Shown: one piece after another, positions 11,107 to 22,078 of the stretch
Layout of the letters: every line of letters begins with the position of its first letter
How positions within the stretch are numbered: position 1 is the stretch's first letter
Source of the DNA: Protonemura montana
Lineage: Eukaryota > Arthropoda > Insecta > Plecoptera > Nemouridae
Assembly (NCBI GenBank): GCA_947568835.1
Contig: OX387604.1
Coordinates: forward strand, 11,251,076-11,315,075
Reading direction: 5' to 3'
DNA: 64,000 nt
Notes under the pieces: generated by a model
The model's input: the letters and a program-made list of their open reading frames with translations, nothing else
The model's database searches: none
What the model was told of the DNA's origin: nothing
Made by a program: the position numbers and the translations under genes

Positions 11107-11148
11107 GGTGCCCTGCAGACGAGCTTCTTTAAGCTTTGTACGGGCACC
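11107..11148 (+). other. Hairpin in the LINE 3' UTR
   Basis: GGTGCCC (11107-11113) pairs with GGGCACC (11142-11148), with an inner AGCTT/AAGCT pairing across a CTTT loop. It lies 25 bases past the LINE stop and before the AT/ATT tail. 3' UTR stem-loops are used by several LINE families for recognition by their own reverse transcriptase; that role is inferred here. Confidence 0.5.
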
Positions 11149-11189
11149 GTTTAATTTGTATATGAACTTAAGTTGAATTAAAAAAAAAT

Positions 11190-11214
11190 ATATATATATT
11201 ATTACTATTATTAA

Positions 11215-11278
<64 letters not shown>

Positions 11279-11335
11279 CTATTACTATTACTACTATTAC
11301 TATTTTATTTATTTCCATTATTTTTATTTTATTCT
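11190..11335 (+). repeat. (ATT)n microsatellite, LINE 3' tail
   Basis: A (TA)n run leads into about 20 uninterrupted ATT triplets with flanking imperfect ATT/ACT units. It directly follows the LINE 3' UTR. The other two LINE fragments in this window also end in (TTA)n, so the microsatellite is most simply the retrotransposon tail. Confidence 0.8.
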
Positions 11336-11569
11336 ATTATTTTCATGTACTTACAGGATATAATTGATCTTTTACTCAAACATGTTAACTATAAATTATA
11401 ATTAACAAACACGTCAATTCCTCATATTACCCTTCTAAGTAACCTGCATGTTATGTACAGTTCCTAGCTTCAAACAAAACTGTGCTCATACAAATACCAT
11501 ATACTTGTCTGCAGCGCAATAAATACAATAGAATACAATCCTGAAAGATCAGTCTTCCTAATGGATCAA
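11336..11569. other. Gene-free spacer between LINE tail and SINE
   Basis: AT-rich sequence with no supported gene or structure. It contains caataaatac and caatagaatac near 11517-11535, with no clear function. Confidence 0.4.
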
Positions 11570-11977
11570 CCTAACGGTTTGGCGTGTTGAAAACACCGGT
11601 TCTCTTGAGATCAAAAAAGTCAAGCAACACTGCAGGGTCAGGTATTGGATGGGTGACCGCGGACCATCATACACATGACCAGTTCTGTTAGGGAGAGAGG
11701 TTGGAGGGACGAAAGTAAGTACATCAATATTTTTTGCCTTGCTAATCAAGAGCATGGATAAGTGGAAGAATTCTGTTGTTCCCGTTGTACCGTCATTCAG
11801 AAGGGATGTTAAGTTGTGGTCCGCTTAGGGCTCTTCAACCTCTTCTCCCGGGCCCGGCACCGGGTTTTCCCTCCTCTCTTCTATGCTGGGGTAGGTTCAT
11901 CATCATCATCTTCAACATCATCCATTCGTTCACCAAAAGAGGTTGGATACAGAGTCCGTTATTATTATTATTTTTTA
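11570..11977 (+). repeat. 5S-rRNA-derived SINE (SINE3-like), near full length
   Basis: The head resembles 5S rRNA. A region like the 5S internal promoter reads GTCAAGCAACACTGCAGGGT and then GGTATTGGATGGGTGACCG at 11641-11659, matching the 5S box A/box C arrangement (AAGCAGGGTC, TACTTGGATGGGAGACCG). A body of about 250 bp follows, with gaggttggagggacga, a gaagggatgttaag block and a gcaccgggttttccctcctc block, ending in (TTA)n and T-rich sequence. The body matches copies at 18912-19330 and 20866-21152 (opposite strand), which defines the family. It is noncoding; Pol III transcription and LINE-dependent movement are known for SINE3 elements. Confidence 0.75.
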
Positions 11978-12127
11978 ATTAGAAGATTTATTTTCTAGCT
12001 TATGTAATTTTTTATTGGAACCAAAAGTCTTCCTCTTTAATTTTACGTTCAAGTTGTAATCAAAATTTAAGTGAAAGATATCATGGTCTTTCTCCGTTGT
12101 CTTCATTGTCGCTTGTCTTCGTTGTCC
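11978..12127. other. Spacer
   Basis: Short AT-rich spacer between the SINE and the hAT-like element, with no feature seen. Confidence 0.4.
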
Positions 12128-12802
12128 GCTAGAGACAGGGATGGGCACAATACTAAAAAAGTGTGAGGTACGGGAACCTTAAAAAAAATCTATATAAGAT
12201 ACAGGTACAAGGTCTTTCCAAAAAAAGTATCTCAAGATAGAAAACACTCCAGATACTTTTTATTAAAAATACATTTTCATTTTTAGAGTTGATGGGCTAG
12301 GGGAAGGGGAAGTATGCTTCCATAAAGGAGAGCACCTTTCTTTAAAACTATACTTTCACCTTCCTCAATATCATTAGAAATTTTGCTTGATGCCTGCCAT
12401 ATTTAAAACGGTTCTACATAAGCTGAACTAGCAATTGGAACTAGCAAAGCAATTATAGGACCATGTCTCAGGTACTGGTGTAGTTCCTTCCAAGACGAAG
12501 CTCAACTGGTAACAGAATCTTCTAAATAAATATACTAGTTAGATGCTGGACTACCTGTACATTTCTCACATAAACTACCCTTTTCCTTATTTAATTTCCC
12601 CACTTCTCATTTCCTGCAGTAGGTACACTGCAGTGCACTCCACTGCACGTGGTATTTTCTTTATTAAAAATTTTGGGATATTGTCCAAAAATACTTGAAA
12701 GTATTGATAGTATAGGAAAATATTGTAAAAATGTATCTGAGATACAATATCAAGATACTTCTCAAAAAAGTATTTCAGATACTGTCCATCTCTGGCTAGA
12801 GA
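12128..12802. mobile_element. hAT-like nonautonomous DNA transposon with perfect 8-bp target-site duplication
   Basis: The element occupies 12136-12794 (659 bp) and is flanked by exact copies of gctagaga at 12128-12135 and 12795-12802. Eight-bp duplications are diagnostic of the hAT superfamily. Ends are imperfect terminal inverted repeats: CAGGGATGGGCA on the left and CAGAGATGGACA on the right read inward. Sub-terminal regions are dense in AAGTATCT/AGATACTT motifs, probable transposase-binding repeats. No transposase open frame is present, so it needed a helper. The exact duplication suggests insertion was not very ancient, although the terminal repeats differ at two of twelve positions. Confidence 0.85.
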
Positions 12803-13992
12803 TAGTCTTGAGGCATTTTGGCATGTGGGACTATATTGCTTTGAGCTAATTTACTGTAGATTATTTTAAACATCTGTGTATGTATGCAGTCTGCAAGTGC
12901 AGACTGCGCAGCCTATTTCGATCCTATTAACAATTTCAAAAATCAATTGTAAAATACATTATTGACAGATCACAATGAATGGCTAATTTTTGTAGAACCG
13001 AACTCGACATTTTTGTACTCGACATTTCAATCTGTGGAACCGGAATGTTAATCAGTTGCATACCGAAATTGGAATCGGACTTTCCATTTCTAAAAGTGTT
13101 ACCCCCTGATTTTAATCTTCTGATAGTCATTTAAATGTTGTAGTCGAATAAATATCAGTCAAGCGTATCTTTCAGGTTATCTGACAGGTTCTAAACTGGA
13201 GTCTGGGCTCATAAAAATTTTGAAGTTCTGAACTGGATGTGGGATATCCATTAACCAAGATATGTGTGCTGACCACATGGAATATTACCAGCTAGAATTC
13301 GTTATGATATACAAGTTTCCTTATCAGAAGTTGTCTTGCACTGTTAAATGGAGATTAGGAATGTCCACGAATTGGTTCGTTCGCAACTTCTGCACATTTC
13401 CAGCATATTTCTTTGATCATTTTTGAAAAAAAAATCATTTTTTTTGTAAAGCTCTTTTTTGAGGTGGTAGAAAATGCGTTAGGTCTCGAACTTTTTCCCA
13501 AAATAAATTCGAAGTTCCATGAAATAAACAATTTTTTTTTTTAAATTGTAGATAAAGGCGTACAGCTGTGAAGATGTAAACGTTATTATTTTGGTATCTT
13601 TGATCTTTCTGACTCTGAAAAGTAAAGTAGGTATGTTAATGGTGGTAAAATCCATGATAACCAAATGTAATCGACAGAGACGTAGAAAAGGAGAGCTCGC
13701 ATTTTTGGGATACCAAACCTGGCGCGTGTTGGATCGCACATTGTCGATCCATATTTGATGTCATCTCTTTAGGAACGAGAAAGAACGACCCGCAGACTAT
13801 AGAAGTGCATTCTTATATTGTCTTCTACATCGTATTTTACAGAAGTATGTTTGGGCATCTAGTCATACAATTGAACTTTGAAGAGAAGGTATTTTTCATC
13901 GCTTTTTATTTGTATTGCTATTTTTAGTCCCAACTCTTTATGCTTGGGTAAGGCTTGGTGAGAGAGAATCAATGGTAGAACCAGTTTTTCAA
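12803..13992. other. Gene-free stretch
   Basis: AT-rich, including homopolymer A and T runs near 13426-13445 and 13530-13543. The minus-strand open frame 13479-13739 has no recognised domain. Nothing else supported. Confidence 0.45.
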
Positions 13993-14130
13993 TTATTATT
14001 ACTGGCAATTAACGTCGCATTGTTTTGACAGGGGCACTGTTTTCCAAATTATGAGGTCAGTTAATTAATCTCCACTTTGAAGCGGAGGGAACCTTAGTTC
14101 TGGCACGTAACACATACTTGACCTTGATAA
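13993..14130 (-). repeat. 5S-derived SINE, 3'-end fragment
   Basis: The plus strand reads ttaacgtcgcattgttttgaca and, further on, gcggagggaacc and tggcacgtaacacatac. These align in order with the tail of the copies at 18912 and 20866 (ttaacgacgcactgttttgaca, gaggggaaaccc, ggtaagtagcctag). The head half is absent. It is heavily diverged and so an old copy. Confidence 0.55.
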
Positions 14131-14189
14131 AAGACAGATGCCCTAAATTAAAAACAAAATAAATAAATAATAGATCACAAATTAATTAT

Positions 14190-14400
14190 GACAAATATAT
14201 ATATATATAATAATATATATAAAATATCTAATATCTAATATATATAATAATATATATATATATAATAATGTATAATAATAATATTATAATAATTAAATAG
14301 ATACCCAGTCTTTAAATTAATTAAATTATTAAAATAAATTATAAAAATAATAAATTATAAAAAATGATTAATTAATTAAAATCTCATGAAATACTTAAAA
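14190..14400. repeat. AT-rich simple repeat block
   Basis: Runs of (TA)n, ATCTAAT and AATAAT from 14190 to about 14300, then A/T-only sequence with TTAATTAATTAA words to about 14400. Low complexity, no coding potential. Confidence 0.8.
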
Positions 14401-17400
14401 AATCATTCATTTCATTGGTTATTTGCATTTTTGGTAAGCCTAATGTGGTCAGACATCATTTCTTAGGATTAATTGAAAATATGAAGAAAAATTGATTAAA
14501 ATATGATATAATTTTTCTTGATGTGGGCGAGTTCTGTGAACAAAGACCAGCGCTAACCAGGCTTCCTGCCAGGCAATTTCAATTGCAATTATAACCAGGT
14601 GGGCTCATATTAATAATGTAATTAACTTAATAATTGTACATCCCTTGACATGTTGGTGTCTGAAACCCCACTTGTATCACAACAATATTATTGTATTATC
14701 ATGAGTTAAAAATGCATATAGAATTAAAAAAAAAAAAAACACAAAGCATTAAAATAAATCCAATACTTCCTCAGAATACGGAATTCTCCGTGCATCGAGA
14801 TTGCACGGCGGTATTTTAATAAATTGATATTGATTGTTTTCAAATTTCAATCGACTTTTTTATTTCTGCGGCTTAAGACGATTCAGTTGTTAATCATTTT
14901 TGTGACAGAAGCCGACAATTTCCCATGCACGTAATGTCTAAACGCAGCAAAAGATGAGCGGAGTTGGTATGCAAAGCGCACTTTCTGAGATATATTGTGC
15001 CCATTGATGTCTCAGACTACTAAAGCTTGGGAAATAAATGGTCAGGCCGAGACAATAGGTATATCTCCACAGTGACAATATTTATTTTTGGTGTTGGGGT
15101 TACGTTATTTCAACATTGTTTGTTTTCTTGGGGATATTAATGTGTTTTACATATACCTACCTAGACTGCATCGCTCATTTATCTTGACTCATTGCTGTTG
15201 GGACAATGAGAACTGAATATTTATAGGAACCTATACATCATGCAGGTAGTATTTAAATGTAAACTGGATGTTCCATCTTATTTTTCAAATTTAACTGGAT
15301 GATGCGGATTTATGTGTCACAACCAGATCTGTACACGATGTAAATCTAATGCTCAGCAACTTATATATTTATTATTCGCTATTCTTGAGCGCCTAGTGCA
15401 CTGCTTTAACAAATTAGTTTAAATTTATGTCAAATTTTATTTTTTAACAGAGGATCATACTTGGGAAAATTTCACGAAACAAAGATAATGAAAAGTTTGA
15501 ATACCTCATCCTATTCCTAGGAGGTCTACTTAAAAAAGTGTTCAAATACTCTAAAAAAAATTGCCACCAAACTGTTTCAAAACCTTGCTTCATTTTTTTG
15601 GTTCAAGAACGTGGATACATTGTACCGTAAACGTTTAAAATATCTGGCGATGCTCGGGGCTTGGGATGCACAGAAGTCGACAGGATCGTTACACATCGCG
15701 ACACAGTGGGTGTCGAAAAAGGCATGCATTTAAATATTCGGCAAGGCTCTGGTGAATCATGTATGAGAATACATATTTGAATTGAGGAAAGGTGTAAAAA
15801 TATGTGACTGTTCTTGTCACAGTGATTTATGACTGGCCAAAGTTCTCGATATTGAGACGATGGAAAGGAGGTAACGGGGAAAAACGAATGACATTTCTTG
15901 AAAGATCTCATGAAGCTAGACAGATAAATCATCTCGTGTTATATTACAATAGTACCTACACGTTCAAATCTAGAAAATTTATCGTAGCTACAATTGCATT
16001 GAAATGGAGGGCGAGTCATATTATGATATAGTATATTTTTTGTGATGTTGAAGTGAATCCGAAAACCACATTCAAAGTGGGTACTTTCTTGAAAACTATT
16101 CTTCCTCAACATTTCCATCAAAAAGCTGCAAGCTCACAGGTTTAAACTTCAAGCGACGCATTTTCTACAGATTTTTTTTTTAATTTTGGACCAAGAGTTC
16201 TGAATTCTCTCACGTGGTTTTAGTGTAGTACAATTTGACTCAGATTTTGCTCATTCCAGATTTGGATGCCATGGAACTCTGGCGATGACAGCATGCCAGA
16301 AATTAAGCCAATTATTTTATAGAGACGCCTCCGCCTCCTCAACTCTCCTGCCCTCAATGCTGAAAGGGGAATAATTTTTGCGACACTGACAATTTGGTCG
16401 AAATGTGACATCGCACCATCGTCCCTGACATGTGAATACCAGTTCCAAATTCCATTCACTTAATTGGGAATCTGGTTCAGAAATAGCTGGCTCATGTCGT
16501 TACACATGCCATGCCTTCGGTTCATAGTGCACTATATAGTTACATAAACTGTAAGTAATAGGAAGTCACCTCATAAGGTTATAGAATAACATACTGCATA
16601 AGTTGCCTAAAGAAAATTCTACTCATTCAGATGATGTATTCAAAATTTGATTATCAAAACTCGCCTTAAAACTTGACTCTGCAGTTCACTCCATACGGCT
16701 GAACTGTAATCAGATTGTTAATTGGTATCGCTCACACAACAACTCAAAATCTTAATTGTAAGGTACGCACCTAATAGTATTCTATGTTCTAAACTTCCAA
16801 AAGTACTAAAAAGTAATACTTAAACTAATACCACATTATACCGTGGTCATACTCATTCCTACACTAAGCTAAGGAAGCATTCAATCAAGCTCCTAAGATT
16901 TCTGAAGCTCGAGAAAATATAATAAATACACACAGGTACAATAAAAGTACAAACACGTCTTCATCGAAATTAGAACAAAAAAATACAACAAAAAAATACA
17001 ATAACAAATCCAACGAATAGTATCTTATTTTCAGTTTCTTTACCTTGACACAAATATAAATCAACCCCTTACTTACCTAAGAACTGAGACAGGAGTACAG
17101 TAATCCAGATTGTATCATAGCTTAGAACATCTTGCAACTGGGCATCTGAAAGTTAACAACATTTGTTAACAACATAAAATAACATAAAATAATTAAAAAA
17201 AAATTCACAATGAAACAAAGTTTCGGATTTCAGCCCTGTTTTAGAAGTTATGACAAAAGATTGGAAAACCAATTTTGTGCACAAATAGTCAATACCTTTC
17301 CCTAGGTTGTGTAGTCAAAAGCAAGTCATTCTGAGCCAAGGGCTGTTCCCTGGCATTATTTCCGTCGCCCTCTGCATTGTTTTTTGTAGCGGAAATCGCT

Positions 17401-18911
17401 AAAAACACGTCCTAGGATCGAAATAGAAAAGAATTTAATACCACTAAACACGTGGAAGGTTGTGATCGATTTGTGGTCCAAATTTTCAGTTACCAGGTGA
17501 TAGTGTTTTATGTAAATTAATTGGCATTCTTATTTATCTCACAGAACCAATACCTGTACGTAACTCGAACCTAGTATAAATATCTCTGTCTTCAAGTCGA
17601 TACTTGTTATGCATGAATGTATGTGTCTGTGTTGATAACGAAATAAGCTCGGCCGGCTGAGAGGTTTGTTGACAAGCTTGGCGAACTTCAATCGTCTTTG
17701 TACGGTTCATTTTTCATCCCTTAGTTTTAAACGAACATCGAGGTTTGTGTGTAACGAGACCAATGGATTAGCTTCATAAAAAATATTGAAATTCCAAAAT
17801 CCACACATTTTATACTTGGTCGGCGATAAGATCTTTGGGAAACTCACTAATCGAGTTCGACGTGCATCCTTTAAACCAAAACAATCCGCAGCTTATGCAT
17901 TTGTGTTACACTGATAGACAGAGGAAAGTAGTAAATTAACAGAGGGTCTTATGTTCCTCTCATGTCTTATGCCCCATATTGGATCTGGGTACAACGCTGC
18001 TAAGGCGGAAAAATTGGCTGGGGGTGCACCTAAAGCTACACAAAATTACTCGAAATCTTCCATATTTCATTAAGACTTACGAAGTGGCGAAGAAATTCGA
18101 GCGTGGAAGACACACCCTGGTGACGATCCAGAATCCAGCCCCCAGATGTTATGACTGGTTCCTTTTTAATGGAAAAAAGATATTACCTACAATCTTATTA
18201 GAAGATACTTGTTATTAATTCCAGCAAATATATATATAAAAAAAACAATAACAGAATAAAAAAAGTAGTCTTGAGAAAATAAGAATTTTAAAAAATTACA
18301 CAAAAATTGAATGAGAGTAGCGAACAAATCAGTTTTTTAAATTTAACAATTAGGTGAGAAATGCTTTGTTGTTTTTTTTTTTTTTTTTTGCCAGTTATTT
18401 TGTCAATAAATGTCCAAAGCGGTTCAGTTGTATCTTGATTCATTACCTCTAAATATAGATACTTGAAACATTATCTAGATGTGTCACGAGATAATCTCAT
18501 TGTATTATCACAACCGTCCAACAACAGAGCAAGTCCGTCACTCACCACAACATTCACCCACGGCTCTGAACCACTTCACCAAACCAATCCTCATAGTATT
18601 TAAAAATGTCACAACAATCAGTCAGCAATGCACAGACAAATGGAAAATATTTGCTAGTTTTAAAGTCCAAAGGCTTCTAGAAAGAAAAGATTTGATGAAA
18701 TGCACTTTACCGAAAGAAACAGTTCGGAACAAAATGTCAAGATCGCACGTGCAGTTTGAAAACGAAATACAATTTTGTTGCTTGCATGAAAAATTACCCG
18801 TTTCGGCATTTGTTTGCAGAAACATGGATACCTTGTACCAGACATTTATTCAACATTATAACATTTCTTGAGAAAAATTAGGAAATTATTAAGAGTTGAG
18901 AGATGGAATTG
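14401..18911. other. Gene-free stretch, 4.5 kb
   Basis: No supported gene on either strand. Longest open frames (15603-15932 minus, 18479-18871 plus) carry no domain I recognise. An 18-20 base T tract lies near 18370-18390. Positions 15608-15630 and 18820-18842 share the similar string aac(g/a)tggatac(a/c)ttgtacc, a short similarity with no further context. Confidence 0.45.
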
Positions 18912-19330
18912 ATTGATTATTGTGTTTAACAACGCACTGTTTTGACAAAGGGCCCCGTGACACTGATCTAATGGCGTCGGGGAATGAGTGGATGATGATG
19001 AACCTAATCTAGCTTAGAAAGGAGGAGGTGAAACCCGGTGTCGGCACGTAGCCTACTCCTGTCGATCTGCACCAAAGGAACCACCGGTTTAACGTTCCTT
19101 CCAAAGGACGGTGGAACGCGAACGACAGGATCCCTCTACAAATCCATACCGTCAAAAGCTTGATAAGCAAGGTGAATGACGTTGCTTTACTTACTTTTAT
19201 TATACCTACAGCTCCTTCCTCTCAAACAGAACTGGTCATGTGCATGATGATCACCCATTTAATACTTGACTCAGCGCAGTGTTGCTTAACATCGGTGATC
19301 TCACGAGAACCTGTGTCTCCAATACACAAT
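18912..19330 (-). repeat. 5S-derived SINE, near full length, minus orientation
   Basis: On the minus strand the head (about 19330 down to 19245) reads a 5S-like GTTAAGCAACACTGCGCTGA, then CAAGTATTAAATGGGTGATC. The shared body and the tail (gtgtttaacaacgcactgttttgaca on the plus strand) extend to 18912. The middle contains the family block gaaacccggtgtcggcacgtag. This copy links the 5S head to the tail block that occurs alone at 13993 and 20866, so it anchors the family structure. Confidence 0.75.
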
Positions 19331-20865
19331 ACCTTTCATTTTTCTTCCACAATGATGCGATATCTGTGCAGGCTATATTTTTAGTCTTATCATACAAAAT
19401 CTAGCACAACATTTAAAATATTACAATATTGCAAATGATAGCTGTTCTCTCAGGATAAAGCTATTTTATGAAAGATTTGTTGTTCTAACTTGGTGGCCTA
19501 AAGTTTAAATGTTTTATGTTTTGTTTGATTCGTACGTTTAGCAGGTTATCGCACCTGCTCAACTTTCACAGGTCAATTGTTGCGTGTGGGAAGATAAACT
19601 CGGCTGTTGCGTGATCTGTGATCATCCACTATCAGGTCTATGCACTATCATGCTCACTATCAGGTCGTCTTTTCACAAATTTGTGTTGCCAGCTCGCTCG
19701 GGGTATTTGGTCCATCAATGATGTTTTTGTCAACTGTCATGTTAAACTCGTTTCAGAATTGCACTGCGGTTACTTTTGTCCTATTCATGTCCATCAAATA
19801 ATGATTGAGAGTGGGAACATTGAAACCGACTGTATTGTTAAGAGAATCCTTCAGAAATAATGGAACACTATCTCGATCAAATCAGCTGCACGTGGTATGG
19901 TAGGTATGTGTACTTTTGTTGTAAAAAACTGCAAAGGAAAATCTCAGATAAGGTCCCTTTGAAGTGCGAAATAAGTATTTTTGCTATTTAATTGTTCTTT
20001 AGTTTATTATTTTGTTATTTTTGTCCCTCGCTGTCTTTAACACCACCATGAGTTGTGTTAGGTCAAGTTTCATTAGAAAAAAGGAGCAAAGTTTGAACAT
20101 AAGAAATATCCCTTTGAGACCTTCATAGCCGACATAAGAATCTTTCCCGTTTATATCAGCGCATACAGTTTGATTTTATTTTACCCAGGAAATTTTGCCT
20201 AACTTCTACTCCCTTCGAGTCTTTGAATATCCCATACTCTCTTTGAGAAATAAAAGTATTGACTTCAAGTATAAAGCTGCATTTTATATTGTTCAACGCA
20301 TTCTAGCCAAAGGGCGGAGATCTCTGGTCTTCATTTCATTCCCGGAGTTTTATTATTATACCCAGTGGCAATAGCTTGTAAATTGACGGTCTCCTCTGTT
20401 TTCAAAGGCTTTGTTTTCACGCTTTAATTTACTGCTAAACAACTAATAAACACAAATTGGGAGTTACAGAGTATTTTTTGCAAGTTGGCCCCATAGTGAA
20501 ATAATTCCCACGGCTACAATAGAACATTGATTTCCTTTAAGTTGTGCCAGGACCTAAGGGTAAGTGTGGGGCAATAGGGTTTTGGGGTGGTTAAGTGTAG
20601 CCCGTCCGGCAGAATGAGAGTCATCATTCAGGAGGAAGTAGATTATATCCCGAACCTTAATTGGATCCCTGGGGGTACCCAGTTAGCTCGCCAGTGTAGC
20701 TACTTCTCGTTCCCACAATTGATTTCGAATGTCAAGCAGAGGCGAATACTATCAAAATATTTCCTTAGTTTAATTAATTTGTTACAAATAAAATAACCAT
20801 TGAAGAGGTTTTTTTTTAAACGAATCAGAGGCAAAATTGCTGGACAAAAATGCTGCCATTGTCTG
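19331..20865. other. Gene-free stretch
   Basis: No supported gene. The plus-strand frame 19618-19860 has no domain. Composition is AT-rich with no recognisable repeat family. Confidence 0.45.
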
Positions 20866-21152
20866 ATTATTGAGGTTTAACGACGCACTGTTTTGACATC
20901 TGGCCATGTGGCACTGGTCTAATGGCGTTAGTGAATTAGTGGATGATGGACCCAACTTAGCCTAGAAGAGAGGAGGGGAAACCCGGTGCCGGTAAGTAGC
21001 CTAGTCCTGTCGAAGAGCACCAAGGGGACTACCGGCTTAACGTCCCTTCCGAAGGACGGTTCGACTCGAGCAACAGGATTGCTCCACAAATCCATGCTGT
21101 GTTGATAGGTTAGGCAATTGAAGTTCATCCCTCCAACCTCTTTCCCAAAGAG
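20866..21152 (-). repeat. 5S-derived SINE, 5'-truncated, minus orientation
   Basis: Aligns with 18912-19210 block for block (aggtttaacgacgcactg, ggaggggaaacccggtgccg, ggcttaacgtcccttccgaa) and ends in catccctccaacctctttcc. The 5S-like head is missing beyond about 21152, the common 5'-truncation pattern of retroposons. This is the least diverged body in the window. Confidence 0.7.
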
Positions 21153-21369
21153 ATCTGACTATGTCGGCATGGTCAGCATAACATCGTCGGCAACGGCATA
21201 TCATCACCTCTAATCTTTTTAAACGGGAAAAGTATCAAGGTAATGAAAGAGACTAAATTTTGGGATTAAAGATTGACTATTGACTAAAATATGACACACT
21301 AAGATTTCTTCCGGCTGCTACTCAATAAAAAGAATAAGGAAAATATGCGATTTTCATACGGCCAAATGA

Positions 21370-21960
21370 GTGTATTATTCGTATGTGCATTCTAATCTTC
21401 TGTACTCGATCGTTTTATGGGGGCACTCACCACTGACAAAGAAATTATGTATATTACAAAAGAGAGCAATCAAATATCTTGCTAATGCTAGTTACGACCC
21501 TACCGATCCCGGTGTATATTTTAAGGATTCAACGAAACAACTTTTTAAAAGGTTTGACATAATTACTCTGACCTGTATGTATATCCTTATAAGGATATTC
21601 ATACAGGTCTATTGTAATACTATACCAATACTATAGTATTGTGACATATGTAATTAACAATAAGAAACTTACAAAATTGAAATTTGATAATAACCACAAA
21701 TATGTCTTAAGACATAATAGCAATATGTTTGACCTGACAACAACAAAATATTGTAATGGACTTATCTTAAGCGGTGTGAATTTTTTTTATTATTTGCCCT
21801 ATTATATTAAATGTAAATATGAAGATAAAAACTTTGTTAAACTGCTCAAAGCTTTTTTAAAACACCACTGTTTTTACTCGTTAAACGATTTCTACAATAA
21901 TGATTTTAGCATAGGAAAATATGATGCTTTAATGTTGTAATAATAACCAATCTGGAATAA
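21370..21960 (+). pseudogene. LINE reverse-transcriptase C-terminal fragment, frameshifted
   Basis: Two open frames in different phases (21370-21636 and 21641-21940) together correspond to the C-terminal region of the longer LINE at 23.5-26.4 kb. The shared pattern is YYS-(V/I)HS-L-Y-I-LWG, then -LCILQK-AIK-L, then P--PGVYFKDS--QLFK---I-TL-C-YI, ending in LLKAFL---CFYSLNDF (compare VKKFLA--AFYSVNSF in the other). It is a related but distinct subfamily, 5' truncated and broken near 21605, next to a long palindrome. The stop at 21938-21940 is followed by a 3' tail (ggaataaaaatg then TTA repeats). Confidence 0.8.
21571..21608. repeat. 38-bp near-perfect palindrome inside LINE fragment
   Basis: ACCTGTATG at 21571-21579 is mirrored by CATACAGGT at 21600-21608. 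The centre 21581-21598 is a perfect 18-bp palindrome (ATATCCTTATAAGGATAT). 18 of 19 pairs match. It sits where LINE protein similarity stops and the frame shifts. Confidence 0.85.
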
Positions 21961-21965
21961 AAATG

Positions 21966-22000
21966 TTTATTATTATTATTATTATTATTATTACTACTAT
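21966..22000 (+). repeat. (TTA)n LINE tail
   Basis: About nine TTA triplets then ACTACTATG directly after the LINE 3' UTR. Confidence 0.85.
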
Positions 22001-22002
22001 GT

Positions 22003-22078
22003 GTTTTACGGTCACCCATCCAACACTTGACCCAGCGCAGTGTTGCTTAACTCTGTTAATCTCACTATGAACCGGTTT
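22003..22078 (-). repeat. 5S-derived SINE head fragment
   Basis: The minus strand reads ACCGGTTCATAGTGAGATTA, then GTTAAGCAACACTGCGCTGG and GTCAAGTGTTGGATGGGTGA. This is the 5S-like head of the SINE family without its body. It abuts the (TTA)n tail of the LINE fragment directly. Confidence 0.7.

Noticed and set aside
18479-18871. 130-codon open frame
   Set aside because: No domain; two opposing frames overlap it; codon content shows no coding bias visible by eye.
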